From the NCBI RefSeq assembly GCF_020740795.1, contig NC_067286.1, positions 14,456,633 to 14,520,632 on the forward strand: a stretch of 64,000 nucleotides of DNA. The letters are read 5' to 3'. The number at the start of each line of letters is the position of its first letter. The stretch's first letter is position 1. Positions 49,768 to 62,800 of the stretch are shown here, one piece after another. The DNA comes from Apus apus. Lineage: Eukaryota; Chordata; Aves; Apodiformes; Apodidae. The notes beneath the pieces were generated by a model. It searched no databases. It saw only the letters and a program-made list of their open reading frames with translations, and was not told where the DNA came from. A program made the position numbers and the translations under genes.

Positions 49768-50089
49768 TCTTTCAAACAGAAGAACAAGGGAAAGCTGCTG
49801 GACTTTAACAAAAAAACCAGCCCCTTTCTTCTCCAGCGTTCACTGATTATAGTTAGTGTGACATTAATCAAAACTTAAAGCAAAACAAAAAAAGGTCAGA
49901 AAGCAATTATACTAGAAATGTGTTCCCCAGTCAATTGCTTCCTTTTCAGGCTTTAGCAATGTTGTAATTTCAATACTTACGCAACCAACATAGATTTTGC
50001 TAGGTCTGAATTTTACTTCAAAAGCAGAACCTTCTCAACAACCAAGCCCTTTACGTCCAAGCCCAAGAACTTTTTTTCTCATAAAGGGA

Positions 50090-50149
50090 AACAAGAAAAA
50101 AAGAAAAAGAAAAAAGAAAAGAAAAAAGACCAACCAAACAAAAAAAAAT
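50090..50149 (+). repeat. A/G-rich simple tract
   Basis: Imperfect (A4-7 G)n, then accaaccaaac and A8. Low complexity, in intron 1 of KCNC1. Confidence 0.85.
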
Positions 50150-53100
50150 ACCAGCAAATGAGCTTCCTTTTAAGTCTCCTTCACACTTTCAGCCTCCTCA
50201 GATGCTACCACTGCATCCCAGAAGAAACTATCAGGCACCTTCCTTGCTGCTTACTGCAGATCAAGTCAAGGGCACTTTGAGTCATCCGGGAGATGCTGCC
50301 TCACAGCACACAGTCCTTGCAGAAAGAAATCCTCTGGGGAAATCAGTTTATGGCAGATTTTGTATTGTGCCAGGTTAACAGCATACGTATCCCTGTCCTT
50401 TTAGCCCAGACTGGAAAAAACAATATCTGCTTAAGCTACATAGCCAAAAAGCATATTTTAAAAATACACACAGTTATCAAATGTCTGTTACATTTATGAC
50501 TTGGCAGATTGACTTGCACATCAGGCACACATTTTGATGGTTAATTTTGAGCCCTAATGCAGCAGAGCAGTCTTCTATCAGGCTGGTGTCTATCCTTTTC
50601 AAAAGGCAAAGGAGTGCATAAATTATGTTTAAAAAGAGGTATGCATTTTCTACCCACAGTGTAGAGTCACTGTAGGTGGATTATTATCCAGGAATACTGA
50701 AGAGGTAGGAAGTCTGTGATTTAACCCATTCTTTGTAGTCTCCTTGCCAGCTATCGCTTTTATTGTAGACAGCCCAAAATTATCCATGTGATAGGAATTT
50801 TCAGGCAGTTCAGCAGCATTGCAGCTGCATTTCAGGCAGTCAGCAAGATTTAAGTTCTAAAGCAAGGATTTTACTCTGAAATAATACCAGGTAAACCCTG
50901 CAGGAGCATCCAGTTACCTTTGCTGATGTTGGCATCTAGGAGTTTGTTCATGTTGGCTTCCTGTTAATATTTCCCTCACCAGACCCTGCATTACAAGTGC
51001 CGTGTATGAGCAAAAAAGGATGAACTCCAACCATATTAAAGATGACCAGCAGGATTTTGAAGCCTATTTCTTTTGCAATATCTTTACTGCTGGGAAAATA
51101 GAAAGCAATGGCTTTCACACTGCAAACTGAGACATTTGTATGACAGGATAGGACCATGACCTTCAGCTAATACAAATAGGCATAGAGATGTTTAGCTGAA
51201 CAGAGCTACCTGCACTCACTGCAGTAGAGAACTTGGCCTTCTACATGAAACTCAGAAAATACTGTGAATTGTGATAAAGATAGATAATCAGTATCAGGGC
51301 TGATCATCCCTATATTCCAGCAATTTGCCGACTGTGAGTGTCTTCAGAAACAGGACCTATAAGAACAGCCAAAAAAGAGGATGATTTATAAATGTTTAAG
51401 ATGAGTTTTAGGTTGTCTTAGGTATCACACTTCAAACTTTTACTTCTAGCATTTAGGCAAAGAGAAAAATATTTTGCTTGTCCATAACACCTTTTCCAGA
51501 AATCCAAAATACTTCACAAAAAATGACTTAATCTATTCAGTAACTCTAGTGAGATATGAAAAAATTCCCATTTTCTCACAAAATTTGCAAACTGAGGCAC
51601 AGAAAGATCCCACTTTTTTTTTTTTTTTCCCCAACCTATTAACAAAAAATAGTTGACAGAAAAGAGAAGGGAATCCTGTCTCCCACAGCTTAAAAAAACC
51701 CTAACAGATTTCACCATACTCACCATTGTAAATAGGTCTAAACGAGTCAAAAGCATTAATACTAAATCCAGGAGTAACTGTGCAGTGCTTAGATCCAATG
51801 GATGGGGCTCTAAAACCTAGTATTTCTTTACCCTGAGAATGGTAAAAACACATAACAGGCTCAGTATTTTCCAGCTAGATTGGCACCTATCACAACATCT
51901 TGGTCTTCTTCCCTGAATATCCACCTTTGTTCTCTATAAAACAAACAAACGTCTTATTAGACTCACTGAGTGTCACTAGATGCAGGCAGGGACATAGGCT
52001 TGTCCCCATCCCCTCCGGACCATGCTCAGAAGTGCTCAGAGTTGCTGGCTAATGCAGCCTCCAAGAGAGGGACCAGGCATGGTGAGCCAGAACTTTTGAG
52101 AAGGGAGAGGGTATATTTTGTTATTGTGATGAAAATAAGACCTGCACCGTGTTAGTCAGAGCTGATTATGCCTGAGATCATGAATGAAAGAGGAATCTAT
52201 CAGGAGAGGAGGGCAACACAGAAATATTTCGCTCCTCTCCTTGGCAGTAACACAGCAGCTGCCCTTCCCACCTCTTCCTTGCTGTCCTCTGCAGCTGCTG
52301 CCCTTCCTGACCTGGCCATGCTGGCTTACAGCTATCACCAATAAACTGAAATCTTATTGCTGCTCTGAACCTCAGGGTCACTTGGCAGAATTTCCATCAT
52401 TGTCAGACATCTCCTACCCCATAAAGAAGGATACTAAGTAGTACCATATCACCTTCTCCTTCCTTCAGCGTCTTGTACGTGACAATTACCTAAGGTTCCA
52501 GTCTTAAATTCCACATGAGTGGAATTTATCCCTTCACATTCCCATTTCTGGTTATGGAAAAACTTCAGTTAATCAGTTGAGATCAGCTGTCACACATGAA
52601 GTATTAAGGTTCAGGCTCCTTGCTAAACAGAAGTCTGGGCAATAATTTTCTTACTACCTTAAATTCCTGAGGTAGGTCTCTTAAATAAAGCGCTGCTCAG
52701 CTCTTCTCCTGAGTTCTTGGGAAGTTGTATTTTGTTTCATAGCTGATCCCTGCCACCCTGTACTTGTTGTTATATCGGAGTTGAAATTCTTATCTGTGAT
52801 CTTGTTGGATCTGAAATTTTTATTTTGCATCTATTTCCACTTTCTACCTAAATGAAAGAGAATACAAAGAAAGGATATTTTTATGTTCACAGTCTTTTGT
52901 AACACAAATTACAGGGAATTATTGTAAGATACCATATGAATTAAGAGCATCATCAGTATAAGTCTAAATTCTGTTTCAAGACTACCAAATGCTGCTCAGG
53001 ATTAGATAGAGCTTTCCAAAAATAACTTTTCTACCATGAAGAATTCACACAAGATTCCCACAAAACCCTCCAAATTATTTAAAAAGCATACTACAACCTT

Positions 53101-56100
53101 TATTACTTTATCACCCTGAATGTTACTCAGTATTTTTTTTTGGAGGATCTCCCAGAGGCCCAGTATAGAACAAGCTCATGCAATGGGCTGATGAGACTGA
53201 GATTTTTTTCAGTGGTAATTAATATGAGCAAAATAAACTTAATTTATATGGATACATACATCTATGTATATATTTAAACTCTGAGAAACATTTCCTTTTC
53301 TGTAAATGTGGAGCCTACCTCGAGACTAGAAAAGAGATCTTTTTACAGAAAATAAATCAGAGATGCTATCCCAGCATTAACTTCTGGGACCTTAAGTCAT
53401 TACATTATTATTTTTTTTTAATTTAGAAAAGTTACAGGGATTTTTAATAAGTTTTCATACTCTCCTTTAGCCCTGAAAAGATGAACCAATAACATGGTTA
53501 TTGGTGTAACCTCTGAATAATGAATCCTAACCCATTTCTCAATCTTTCTAAGCATTCATAAAACAGCTGTCTAACATACTCCACATCTGGCCATCTGTGC
53601 TAAGGCTGTTGGCCTCCTGTATCAGAGTCCACCAATTAAACCATTTTTCCTTTGCATATTCTTAAATTTATGCCCCTCTGTAAGAAAAAGATAACACCAG
53701 TGGAAACAGGCATTTAAATGCTACTTCTCAATATCTCTATCCTCAATATCTTCTTTTATTGCCTAGATACTGTACAGAATGTTTTCCTATCATAATAAGA
53801 CAGAAACTTAAGGCAGTATGTTAACGCCCATGTATCTAATTTTAAATCCCATGCTACTCCAACATATTAAAATCAATTTTCCCAGAAAGAAGGATGTTTT
53901 TCCCAAGTATGGCTATCATCTTGGGTTTCATCAGCTTTCAGACCTCTTAGCTCACCAGTTTTTACAGATACTTCAATTATTGTTTTTTTAAATCATCTTT
54001 TGTCAAGGACTACTCCAAGGAAAAACAGATTGAGAAGCTACTGGTTTAAGAAACTGAAAACAGAAGGGCTTAGAGCTTGCTAAAGCATTTGATGAATTCA
54101 GGCTTGTACTATAATGTGCTACACTATTTCTAAAGAAGAGTTAGATGTCACATCGCTCAATATAGTGCACACCATTATTGTGACTTTCTCAGGAGACTGA
54201 CTTTTCACACCTCTAGTTTGCACCCTGTTAAGGGAAGCGAAGGAGGAAATGCAGCTTCAGGTTTACTCTGACAGAAGCAGGACACATGGGCATCTGCCAC
54301 ACTGGGAGCTCCGAGATCCAGCCCAGCAGCCTGGATGTTATCCATCTAATTTCAGTATCTAATCTCTGTAGACACTTATAATATGCCACTCACTGGTGTG
54401 CTCCATCTTAGTTGATAGTGAAATCATTCAATAGAAGTGGGTAGTGAGGTAGGTGACAGGCTGATTGATGGCAATATCTTAAAGTTATACAACAATACTA
54501 GACAGAGGTCTAGAGCTGCTCGGGGGTAGAGCTCTGCCTCATTTTGTTGGTATCCATTCAAGTTTATCATGCCAAAGTGTGGCTTATACAATCTACTAAA
54601 TAATTTTCCTAAAAAGAAGTTGAGATACCTTGAATCCATTAAAGCAAAGAGCATCAGCATCTCACAGGCTACTTAACAGTGAGAATTCTCATTTCTCCCT
54701 CTCAACAGTGAGAATCTGCTTCTCTACTGCCTTATGGTAAAAAAAACACCCAACCAAACAAAAAACCTCTGGCCTCTGGAAAGCTACCCATCTTTTAACT
54801 GTGATCTCTAATGCCTCAGAGCAAAGCTGGTGCTGTCTGACAAGCACATACACTCACCAACACTGCTCATGCGTGGTGTCACTGCCCTGAGTATCTCACC
54901 AGTGGAAACCAGACAGGCCCTTTGAGCCAAACCTGGTGTCCATCATTCACTGCAAATAGATGAGGGAAGCCAGCAAGCACCAAATGCACAGGTGGAAATA
55001 TTAATGCTGCAGAGCATATTAATACCCATAATTAAAGCTTGGGAAAGCCTTTGCTTCTCTATTTCTTCATGGCACTCCTGCTAGGACGTCCCTGAAGGAT
55101 AGACTGGATCCCTCAGGGAATACCATAAAAAGTCCATTCTGGTTGATCCTCCAGTCAAAGTGTAAAGGCAGGGTTTTATGTAAAGGAAAAGGGGGCTATA
55201 CTGAGTTTAGGGAGCAGGAAGGTCTGTTCCTTTCTTTTTGTAAGGGCCTTGAGTGGATCAGGTTGATAATCTGTGCACACTTTACTTCTCCATTCCTTAA
55301 GCCCAGCTGGTTCCAGGGAAAGTGATGGCAGAGAGTTCCTGTCCATCATGGTTACTGCCACAACCTGGCTACAACCACTGCAACCCACGAATTCCCTGAA
55401 GTCCAATGGGTTTTTAGTCTTAAGCCAACCTCTTATTCTGATTCAAGGAAAAAAATAAAGGCAAACTAGGTCCTTTTCACCTCCACCAGCACTCCTGTGG
55501 AAACTGAGTCCAGATAGTTTCAAACTTTCTGTTCAAGAGTGACCAGCACAAGAGCTTCTGAATGCATATTTATTTAGCTCCTGTGAAAAATCAAAACACA
55601 TTCCCTTTAACTCATGAAAGAAGATCTGAAGGTGGTGGATTATTCTAATTCCTCCATGCTCCATTCAACCTGTACATTGTGGAGCTGTTTCCAATCCAAC
55701 AGCAGCACAAAGATGAGCTTTCAGAAAAACCCGCATTGCCCAAGGTGCTTATATAGGCATAACTAAAAGCATTTCTCTACAAAAGGCTGAATTTACTTTA
55801 CTTGCAATGAGACTGTGACATACCAGTGTTTTACAACCTTCGAATGGCAGGGATAAGATGAAGAGAATTTTTATGCTAGTGATTCTTTCTTAATGAAGAA
55901 GCTTTATCTCAGTGCCATGTGTTCTTGCAGTTTCTGTGGTAACGACTGCACAGATAAAGAAGTGGTGGCAGAGAAGCCTGTGTAGATTGCTAGCATGTAA
56001 ACAACAGCTACCTGGGGTTCTGTTTTACATAATACTTTTTTTGACTCAGTTTACATTCAATTTATGGAAGGTAATTGTTAATGTCTACAATAGTTGTTAC

Positions 56101-57196
56101 TGATATTTTGGAAGCCATTGAGTAGATGTCCTATATGACACACTTCATATGCCTTACTTTGCCAATACATAAATGCTAATGTAGGATAAAACCAATTTGA
56201 TTTTTGTCCATATTCATTCTTTAGTCCAGCCTAGAAAATCAGACACAAACTCTTTCAATGAAAATCACAAAATAGAAAACATAGAAGTATCAAGTATAAA
56301 AGTACACTATTTACACATATATACAAAGAAACCAAAGCAAACAGAAGATGACATGATGTGAAAGAGCAGGTAAAGTTTTTTTTTCTATTCTGTTTTCGTG
56401 GAACAGTTGATGTGTTAATCTCAGCTAGCACACTCAGGTCAGAACACCAAAGCTGTGTAATCACCTCAAGTGACGGAAAGGTAGCGATGAAGACCAGGTT
56501 TAATAGCTTTCATTTAAAAAGATGGTTTGTATTTAGAGTTAAAGTTTGAGTAACCATACGCAAAACCTTTAAAATAACTCAGGAAATGCCTTCAGAAATC
56601 AAGACTGCAATGATTGGTGCCATTTCTTTCACTACCCACATCCACTCACACCCTACTTCTCTAGAAACACATTCTCAAAATGGAAGCAATTTTTCAAGCA
56701 CCAAGCCATGTTTCTGGTTTACTGAATTCCTGCAGAGTACTGAAGTTTCATTGAGTAGAAACTAAGGCATCCAGACCAATTTGTTTAGTCATGAAAATAA
56801 CAGAAGAATGGAAGACAAACAAGTTGCAAGGATGGAAACTCCTGAACTAGTTTTCTACCAGCTTCTCACAATCCACATATGTTTTAGTAAATGTGTTTGT
56901 GTTGTCTAGAAAACAGAACTAGCTGCTTAAAAAAATGGGGCAAAGTCATTCATTTATCTCAGTCCAGCTCTAAAGACTATTCTTCAACTCTGAGATTTCA
57001 GGCTGCCATAACCATAGTATTATCCACTAAATTACTTTCTTACCTGAAGGGTAATAGCAATACCAAACATCCCATAGGAATATGTTGACATACACCAACC
57101 ACTTTGCAGCCTAAATCCTACCACAGTCAATAACAGACTTTGACTAGCAGAAGCAAGATTGAGCTATTTATTGACATCACTTGAAGTACTGGTTAC

Positions 57197-57841
57197 ATGG
57201 CCAAAACCAAACAGCCTCAGAACAATATATTGTGCTTTAAAACCTATCTACTATTAGATCTGATCATGGCAAGGTTGACTTCCCTTGGCTGTGGTACCCG
57301 TGAGCCAGGGTACTGTAATGGAGGTTTCCAGCTCATCCTGGAGGAATCAGACTCAGCAGTGCTACAGCTGCATTTCCAGCTAGCACAGCACATTCTTCGA
57401 TATTGCATTACTTCAGTTTCTGCATGGAGGTGGACCTCGAGTTGCTTTCCACAGGCAAGACCTCCCAGGCATCGCTGTTCTTTGGCATTTAGCATTTCCA
57501 TTCACAAGGGGCGAAAACAATTCCCATCACCTCCTGGCTGTTTGTTGTTGCTGTCCATATCAGGCTGTCACCACCAGGACACCTGCAGAGCTGCAAGCAC
57601 ATTGCAATCAGCTCCCTTCAAAGTGGGGGAGATGGAGGGAAACAGCCTGCAAAAGGCAGGCAGCAGCCCTCTTCCACCTCTGCAGCTGCTCTGCTACAGA
57701 CAGCCTCAGGTCACCCAGAGCTACTCTCACACCAGGGGCACCAAGGCTGCCCAGTACTATGGCGTAGGGAACGCCAAGGAAAAAAGCAAAGTCCCCAAAG
57801 GCCACATTAAAGATGTCCCCAAAGGATTAGCTTTGTTTTAA
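57197..57841 (+). other. Unexplained 214-codon open frame in an intron
   Basis: A GC-balanced block (about 57.25-57.84 kb) in an AT-rich intron is open for 214 codons on the + strand and also open in parts on the - strand. The + frame is Ser/Gln/Leu-rich and ends in a basic segment (KEKSKVPKGHIKDVPKGLAL). I recognise no domain, signal peptide or repeat. It could be an old retrotransposed or repeat-derived piece, or chance. Confidence 0.15.
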
Positions 57842-58871
57842 CCAATTAGAATTACACATCTGCCATGTGTCAACAGAGCCTTCATTTTTCCTCACTGCAG
57901 CTTCTCCTTTGTCTCTCAGTACTATCATATAATCTCCTCTGTCAGTTCAGAAGGACAAACCTGGGCCCAAGACACTTTGAGTTTGGGCTTGTTCCTACTC
58001 AGGATATTTAGATAATCCCGTCTTTGATGAGAACTAGCATCCAATTGATGTCCTTGGAAAAGGCTGGGCAGCAGCTTCTTATCCAGATCCCTGATTTTGA
58101 ATGAGGAATTCAGTGGTCTGCTCAGGCACCCATTTCTGCAAAACGTATTGCCTGGCTGAAAGGCAATGCTTAAGGCACCTGATGGATACAGAGTTTTAAA
58201 TCATGGGTTTAACATTTCCCCAGATATTCATTACACTGTCCTTGGAGATCAGCAAGCATTTCATTATTGACTGCAATGGGAACAGAACCTCACCTGTATT
58301 TTGTTCTCCATACTTAACCAAACAATTCATCTGATATTGACAGATGTCTGGGACAGCAGGACTTTGTGCTGTACTGATGCTAAATACAGCAATTAGCAGC
58401 ATTGCCTCTGGCCAAGTGAATTTGGGCCATCAGAGACAGCATTTCTGTAACTGCTCCTGACAGGAAGAGTTGTTTTCTTGAGTATTTTTCCCAAGATTAT
58501 AAAGCATGTGTTAATAATTTGAGTGCTCATAACCTGAATGACAAGTTGGTACAGATGTTTTTTTACAGTCTTGTTCAGGATCATTTACCAGTCTAAATTT
58601 GTTAAAATTTAGATGTTCTTCACAGTTTCCTGTGATTTATGAACAAAGCAACATCAGCATAACATCCCCTTGGCCTCCCTTCTTCATATTATCAAAGTGC
58701 TGTAAGGAAGAAAGGTCCTCCAACCCATGCCAGCTAGGAACAGTTTGCAGCCCCAACAATCACAGTTTATTTAGCTGTCAGTCCATTTCTCATGTGCTCA
58801 GAAGTCATCATCAGAAAAGGAGACTGCATCAGGCTACTGCTGACCACACTCCATCATGTAGTAATGCCAGG

Positions 58872-59839
58872 TGTCGTAGTTTTTGCCTAACATGACAACA
58901 ATGAACCAGCTATTCAACTCCCCTCCCCCCATTTACACACTCTGGGATGGGAAGGAAGAAGCCCAACTAGAAGCTCATGGGTTGAGATGAAGGACAAGGA
59001 GGGTTCTTGACTGATTATGGTCACGGGTAAAACAGACTCAACTTGGGGAAAATAATAATTGAATTTCACACTAATCAAACACACACAGGACACAGACAAC
59101 ACAAAGAGCAGGGCTTGCATATGTTACCCCACCCCTCCCTTCTTCCTGGGCCCAAATCACTTTGTTCCCAGTTTCTCTCCCTCCTTCTCCCCAGCGGCAC
59201 AGGGGACAGGGGATGGGGTTTAGAGTCAGTTCACAGGCTGGTGGTTCCTGCTGCTCCTTCCTCCTCAGGAAGAAGGATTCCTTACAGTCCTCCCCTGCTT
59301 CCCCACAGTCTCCCATGGAAGAGAGTCCTTTATGAGCCTCTCCTTCATGAGTCCTTACCACGAGGTCCAGAGCTGCTCCAGCCTGGGCTTCCCACAGAGT
59401 CACAGGCTGCTTTGGGAACAGCCACCTCCCCTGGCACTAGGGTCTTCTATGGCTGCATAATCAGAGTCCACTGGCAGCAAATCCAAGTCCACTGGCCATG
59501 TTCACCCCTCCTGACGCTTTCAGGGAATGTTCCACCATGTTCCTCCACAAGTGCAGAGGGACAGACATCTGCGTGGGCACCTTCTTCCCCCTTCTTCCTC
59601 ACCAACCACTGGCATCATTCTGCCTGTCCACCTCAGCTCTTCCTAACTGCTCGCTCTGCTCAGTTCTTACCTCAGTTCTTTTGTACGTTAATCGCTGAGG
59701 TGCATCTGTTGTCCCTCTAATGGCTCCTTGGCTGGGTTTGGAGCAGGGGGAGCTTCTCAGCTTCTTACTGGAGCCACCCCTGGGGCCCTTCCCTCGCTAC
59801 CAGAGAACCCGCCAAACCAAACCAGCACACCAGGACACA
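58872..59839 (-). mobile_element. Solo LTR of an avian endogenous retrovirus (ERVL-like)
   Basis: Read on the - strand it starts TGTGTCCTGG, continues with 'ggtagcgagggaaggg' and 'aggggtggctcc...gaagctgagaagctccccctg', and ends '...atctcaacccatgag...cccttcccatcccagagtgtg...gcaaaaactacgaca'. This is the beginning and end I associate with avian L-type ERV LTRs (TG...CA ends). Length is about 968 bases. A 4-base CAGG flanks it at 58868-58871 and 59840-59843, a possible target duplication, although 5 bases would be usual. No gag, pol or env sequence adjoins it, so it is a recombined solo LTR. Frames inside it (225 codons +, 110 codons -) are not genes. Confidence 0.75.
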
Positions 59840-62800
59840 CAGGGCAGGTCAATGATAAACTAACACCTCAGGTGCAGTAAAGACATGTTAATCTACCTTT
59901 GCCATCCATGTGGATGGGCGCTGCTCAGAGCGCAGCCTTACCCTCTGCTTCTGTCTTAGGCAACTATTTCTTTCTGGGAACAAAATGTTTAGCAGAACAG
60001 TATATTAATGACCAAGGTTTTGTGTTTCTGTTTATCTGGGAAGTTTCTGGCTAGAAGCAAGCCCTGGATGCCCAGAGGTCTGTATCAAGAACATTGCCTT
60101 AGTGATTAAGTCCTGGGATGCAGAATACAAAACAAAAACAAACAAGAAACAGAGATGTAGACTTATGACCCAAACCAAGGAGTCCAGAGTACTTAAGGAG
60201 ATTCCTATAGCAAAGGAAGAACATAAATTACTACAAAATTGTCAGCTATTTAAGGCAGAACTGGTAAAAATTAATCGGAAAGTTTACAAAGGATGCATTT
60301 TTGCTTTATTATTTATATTGGCAACTGCTTGGTATAAACTACCATACACAATTGTTTTTGCCTTCATCCTGATTTATCTCACTTTCCTTGACAGAGTCTG
60401 CTAGAACTGTTTAAATAGTAGTTTGATGTGCTACCTGCAGATTTTCCTCTGTCTGCCCTCCATCCTAGCACACTCATAACTCAGCAATCTTACTCCAAAT
60501 TGCAGAGGGATCCACCGTGCAGTTTCTCTACATAAAGATGCTGCTTTGCTTTCAGACAGAAAAGGTTTGACTTTCTTGAATGCCATCCAGAGACACAGGA
60601 AATTAAGGGAGGGGGGAAAAAAGACATTACCATTATGACACTTAAAAACAATTATCTCCTTCAGGATACACCCCACTCCACATGGGTATTCTTTGCTTCA
60701 TCCACATGCAGAGCTTTCAGAAACACTAGAAAAAGAGCAAGATAGGGAGAACAGAACTGAGAAATGCAAAACTGGTTAACAAAGTAGAGTTTTTTGCCTT
60801 TTGAGCCCATTGTCCAGTCAAGAAAAGAAATAAATTTATTTTGCATGGACTCTTTGTTTTCTAAAGTGCTTTAAAGTGTTTGAAAAATAATTTTAAAAAA
60901 CAGATTGCTCCAGTTGACAGTCAGAGGAATGCCTAAGCCTGTTACTTTAAGCAGAATGGGCACAGAAGGGCATTCCCAAATATTACATGTAATTTTTTCA
61001 GGCGTGTGTTCAACTTGCACATGCATTCTCCCCCAGTTACCTGAATGAGGTCGGTTGGACAGTGTTTTAATTTGCCTATAGAATAATGTCCAGACTTGGC
61101 ACATGATTTTTGCATGATTTTTTGTTTTGGTTTTTTTTTAAACACACGCTGAATTCAGATTTTTCTAGGATGCAATGAAATAAAACAGATGCCAGATACT
61201 GATGTGACTCTAGCTCATAGAGTACAACAATGGTGCTTTTATATACACAACTGTTAGCTAAGTCACTCAAATTTATCTAGTAACAGAAAGCCTTATTCCC
61301 TGCATCCCCATGACTTACAGATACCCGTAAGTTCGTTCAACCAAAGGCTAAGAGCTTTAAATACACTTGAGACCGCAGCACACTTCAAAGGTCATTATTT
61401 ATCACCATTCATCAAACAGGAAACAATTAATTTTTAATGAAAAATCAAGTCCATACATCAAGGGCTTTTTTTTGACATGCCACAGCTTTATGAACTGCTG
61501 GCAGAAAATTAGGTAGACTGTAGGGAAGCAGGAAGCCTTTTATTTAGCAGAGAGGAGAATCCTAGCAGGTCTCCATTGTGTTGTGGTAAGTAAGGTAAAA
61601 CACAGCCAGATAATACAACATTCAAAACCACATCGCTCAAGTATTTCCCTCTCTCACACAGTCTATTTTCCTTCTTTCCAAATATTTACAGTGAGAGTTC
61701 ATTTTCCCTCGTGCTTACCCTTTCACCAAACAAAAATAATGCTAGCAAAACAAACCACACACAACAAAAAAGGAAGAACAGCTAACAAATGTAACCTAGT
61801 CAGAATGAACCAGGCTAGCTTAATCTCATTCTGATTTAATGAAGCTGTCTGTTTAACAACTTTTCAACTTCCTCAGGAAAAATTGAAGCCAGAGAGAAGC
61901 AGCACAACCATGTTGCTTCCAAGAACCAGTCAATTTACACAAGTCTCCTCTGAATACCATGAGAGAAATGGAAGGGTCTTGCAGTCTCTGCACTCTTAGG
62001 ATATTCCTTTCTAGGCCAAGTACTTTTGCAGGGGTGCTAACCTGAAACAGAGCCACGTCCTCTCACCTTAGGTCTAGTCCTCAGGCTTTTAAGTCATTCA
62101 TGCCTGCAGAAAGTCTCCAGACAGATTGCAATTGTATCAGCTTCACTTCAGATCACCCCTGCAACTCACCTCGGGGCACAGGTACAGCAGGAGAGAGAGG
62201 GAAAGTCCCTTTGCATATTGGGATACCACAGCATCTGCAGCTGATGTAAAGAGCTGCTGGCAGCTTAGGGACTGCCTGATGCAGAGGCAGGCATATAGCA
62301 TCCAGCACCTGCTGATGTGCTGCCAGTGCTGGCTGGACCAGCTGGGTATGAACCACAACTGGAAATGCCACAATGCTTTTCAGTGTTCAGTGCAAACACT
62401 ACAGTCTCAGCCCTTGCATAGTCACTGGAATTAGGAATTAAGGGATCCAAGTATGTTCTCACACCACTCTTACCATGGTCACAGCATTAATTTTAGATTA
62501 TTGCCTTATTGATTTACAGGGAGTCCCAAGAGATCAAAACCAAACCACTGATCTCCCCACTCCTTCCCTTCTTATATTTTACTGCCAGAGAATGCAGAAC
62601 AGAGCTGGTCAGATTTAGTCCTGTCATAATTCTACTAAGTTCAATCTGAAAGCTCTCCTGCAACATGAAATTTGGTCTTGTTTACTGTATTTAAAGCTCT
62701 AAAGAGATTATTCTAAGCGTAATATCAATCACTATGGAAAAAAGTCTGTGCACAAGAGAGTGGGGCTTTACAGGCTACTTAAAAACTTATCTGTACTCTC

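Noticed and set aside
52150..52440. Possible LTR-like piece with AATAAA (near 52340)
   Set aside because: Pyrimidine-rich followed by a polyA hexamer suggests an LTR, but I could not find TG...CA ends, target duplications or a matching partner.
59043..59720. 225-codon frame on + and 110-codon frame on -
   Set aside because: Both lie within the solo LTR and have no retroviral or host protein character.
60102..60404. 100-codon frame with a hydrophobic C-terminal stretch
   Set aside because: Looks like a membrane segment, but AT-rich random DNA gives Ile/Leu/Phe-rich frames; no homology recognised, no promoter or conserved context.
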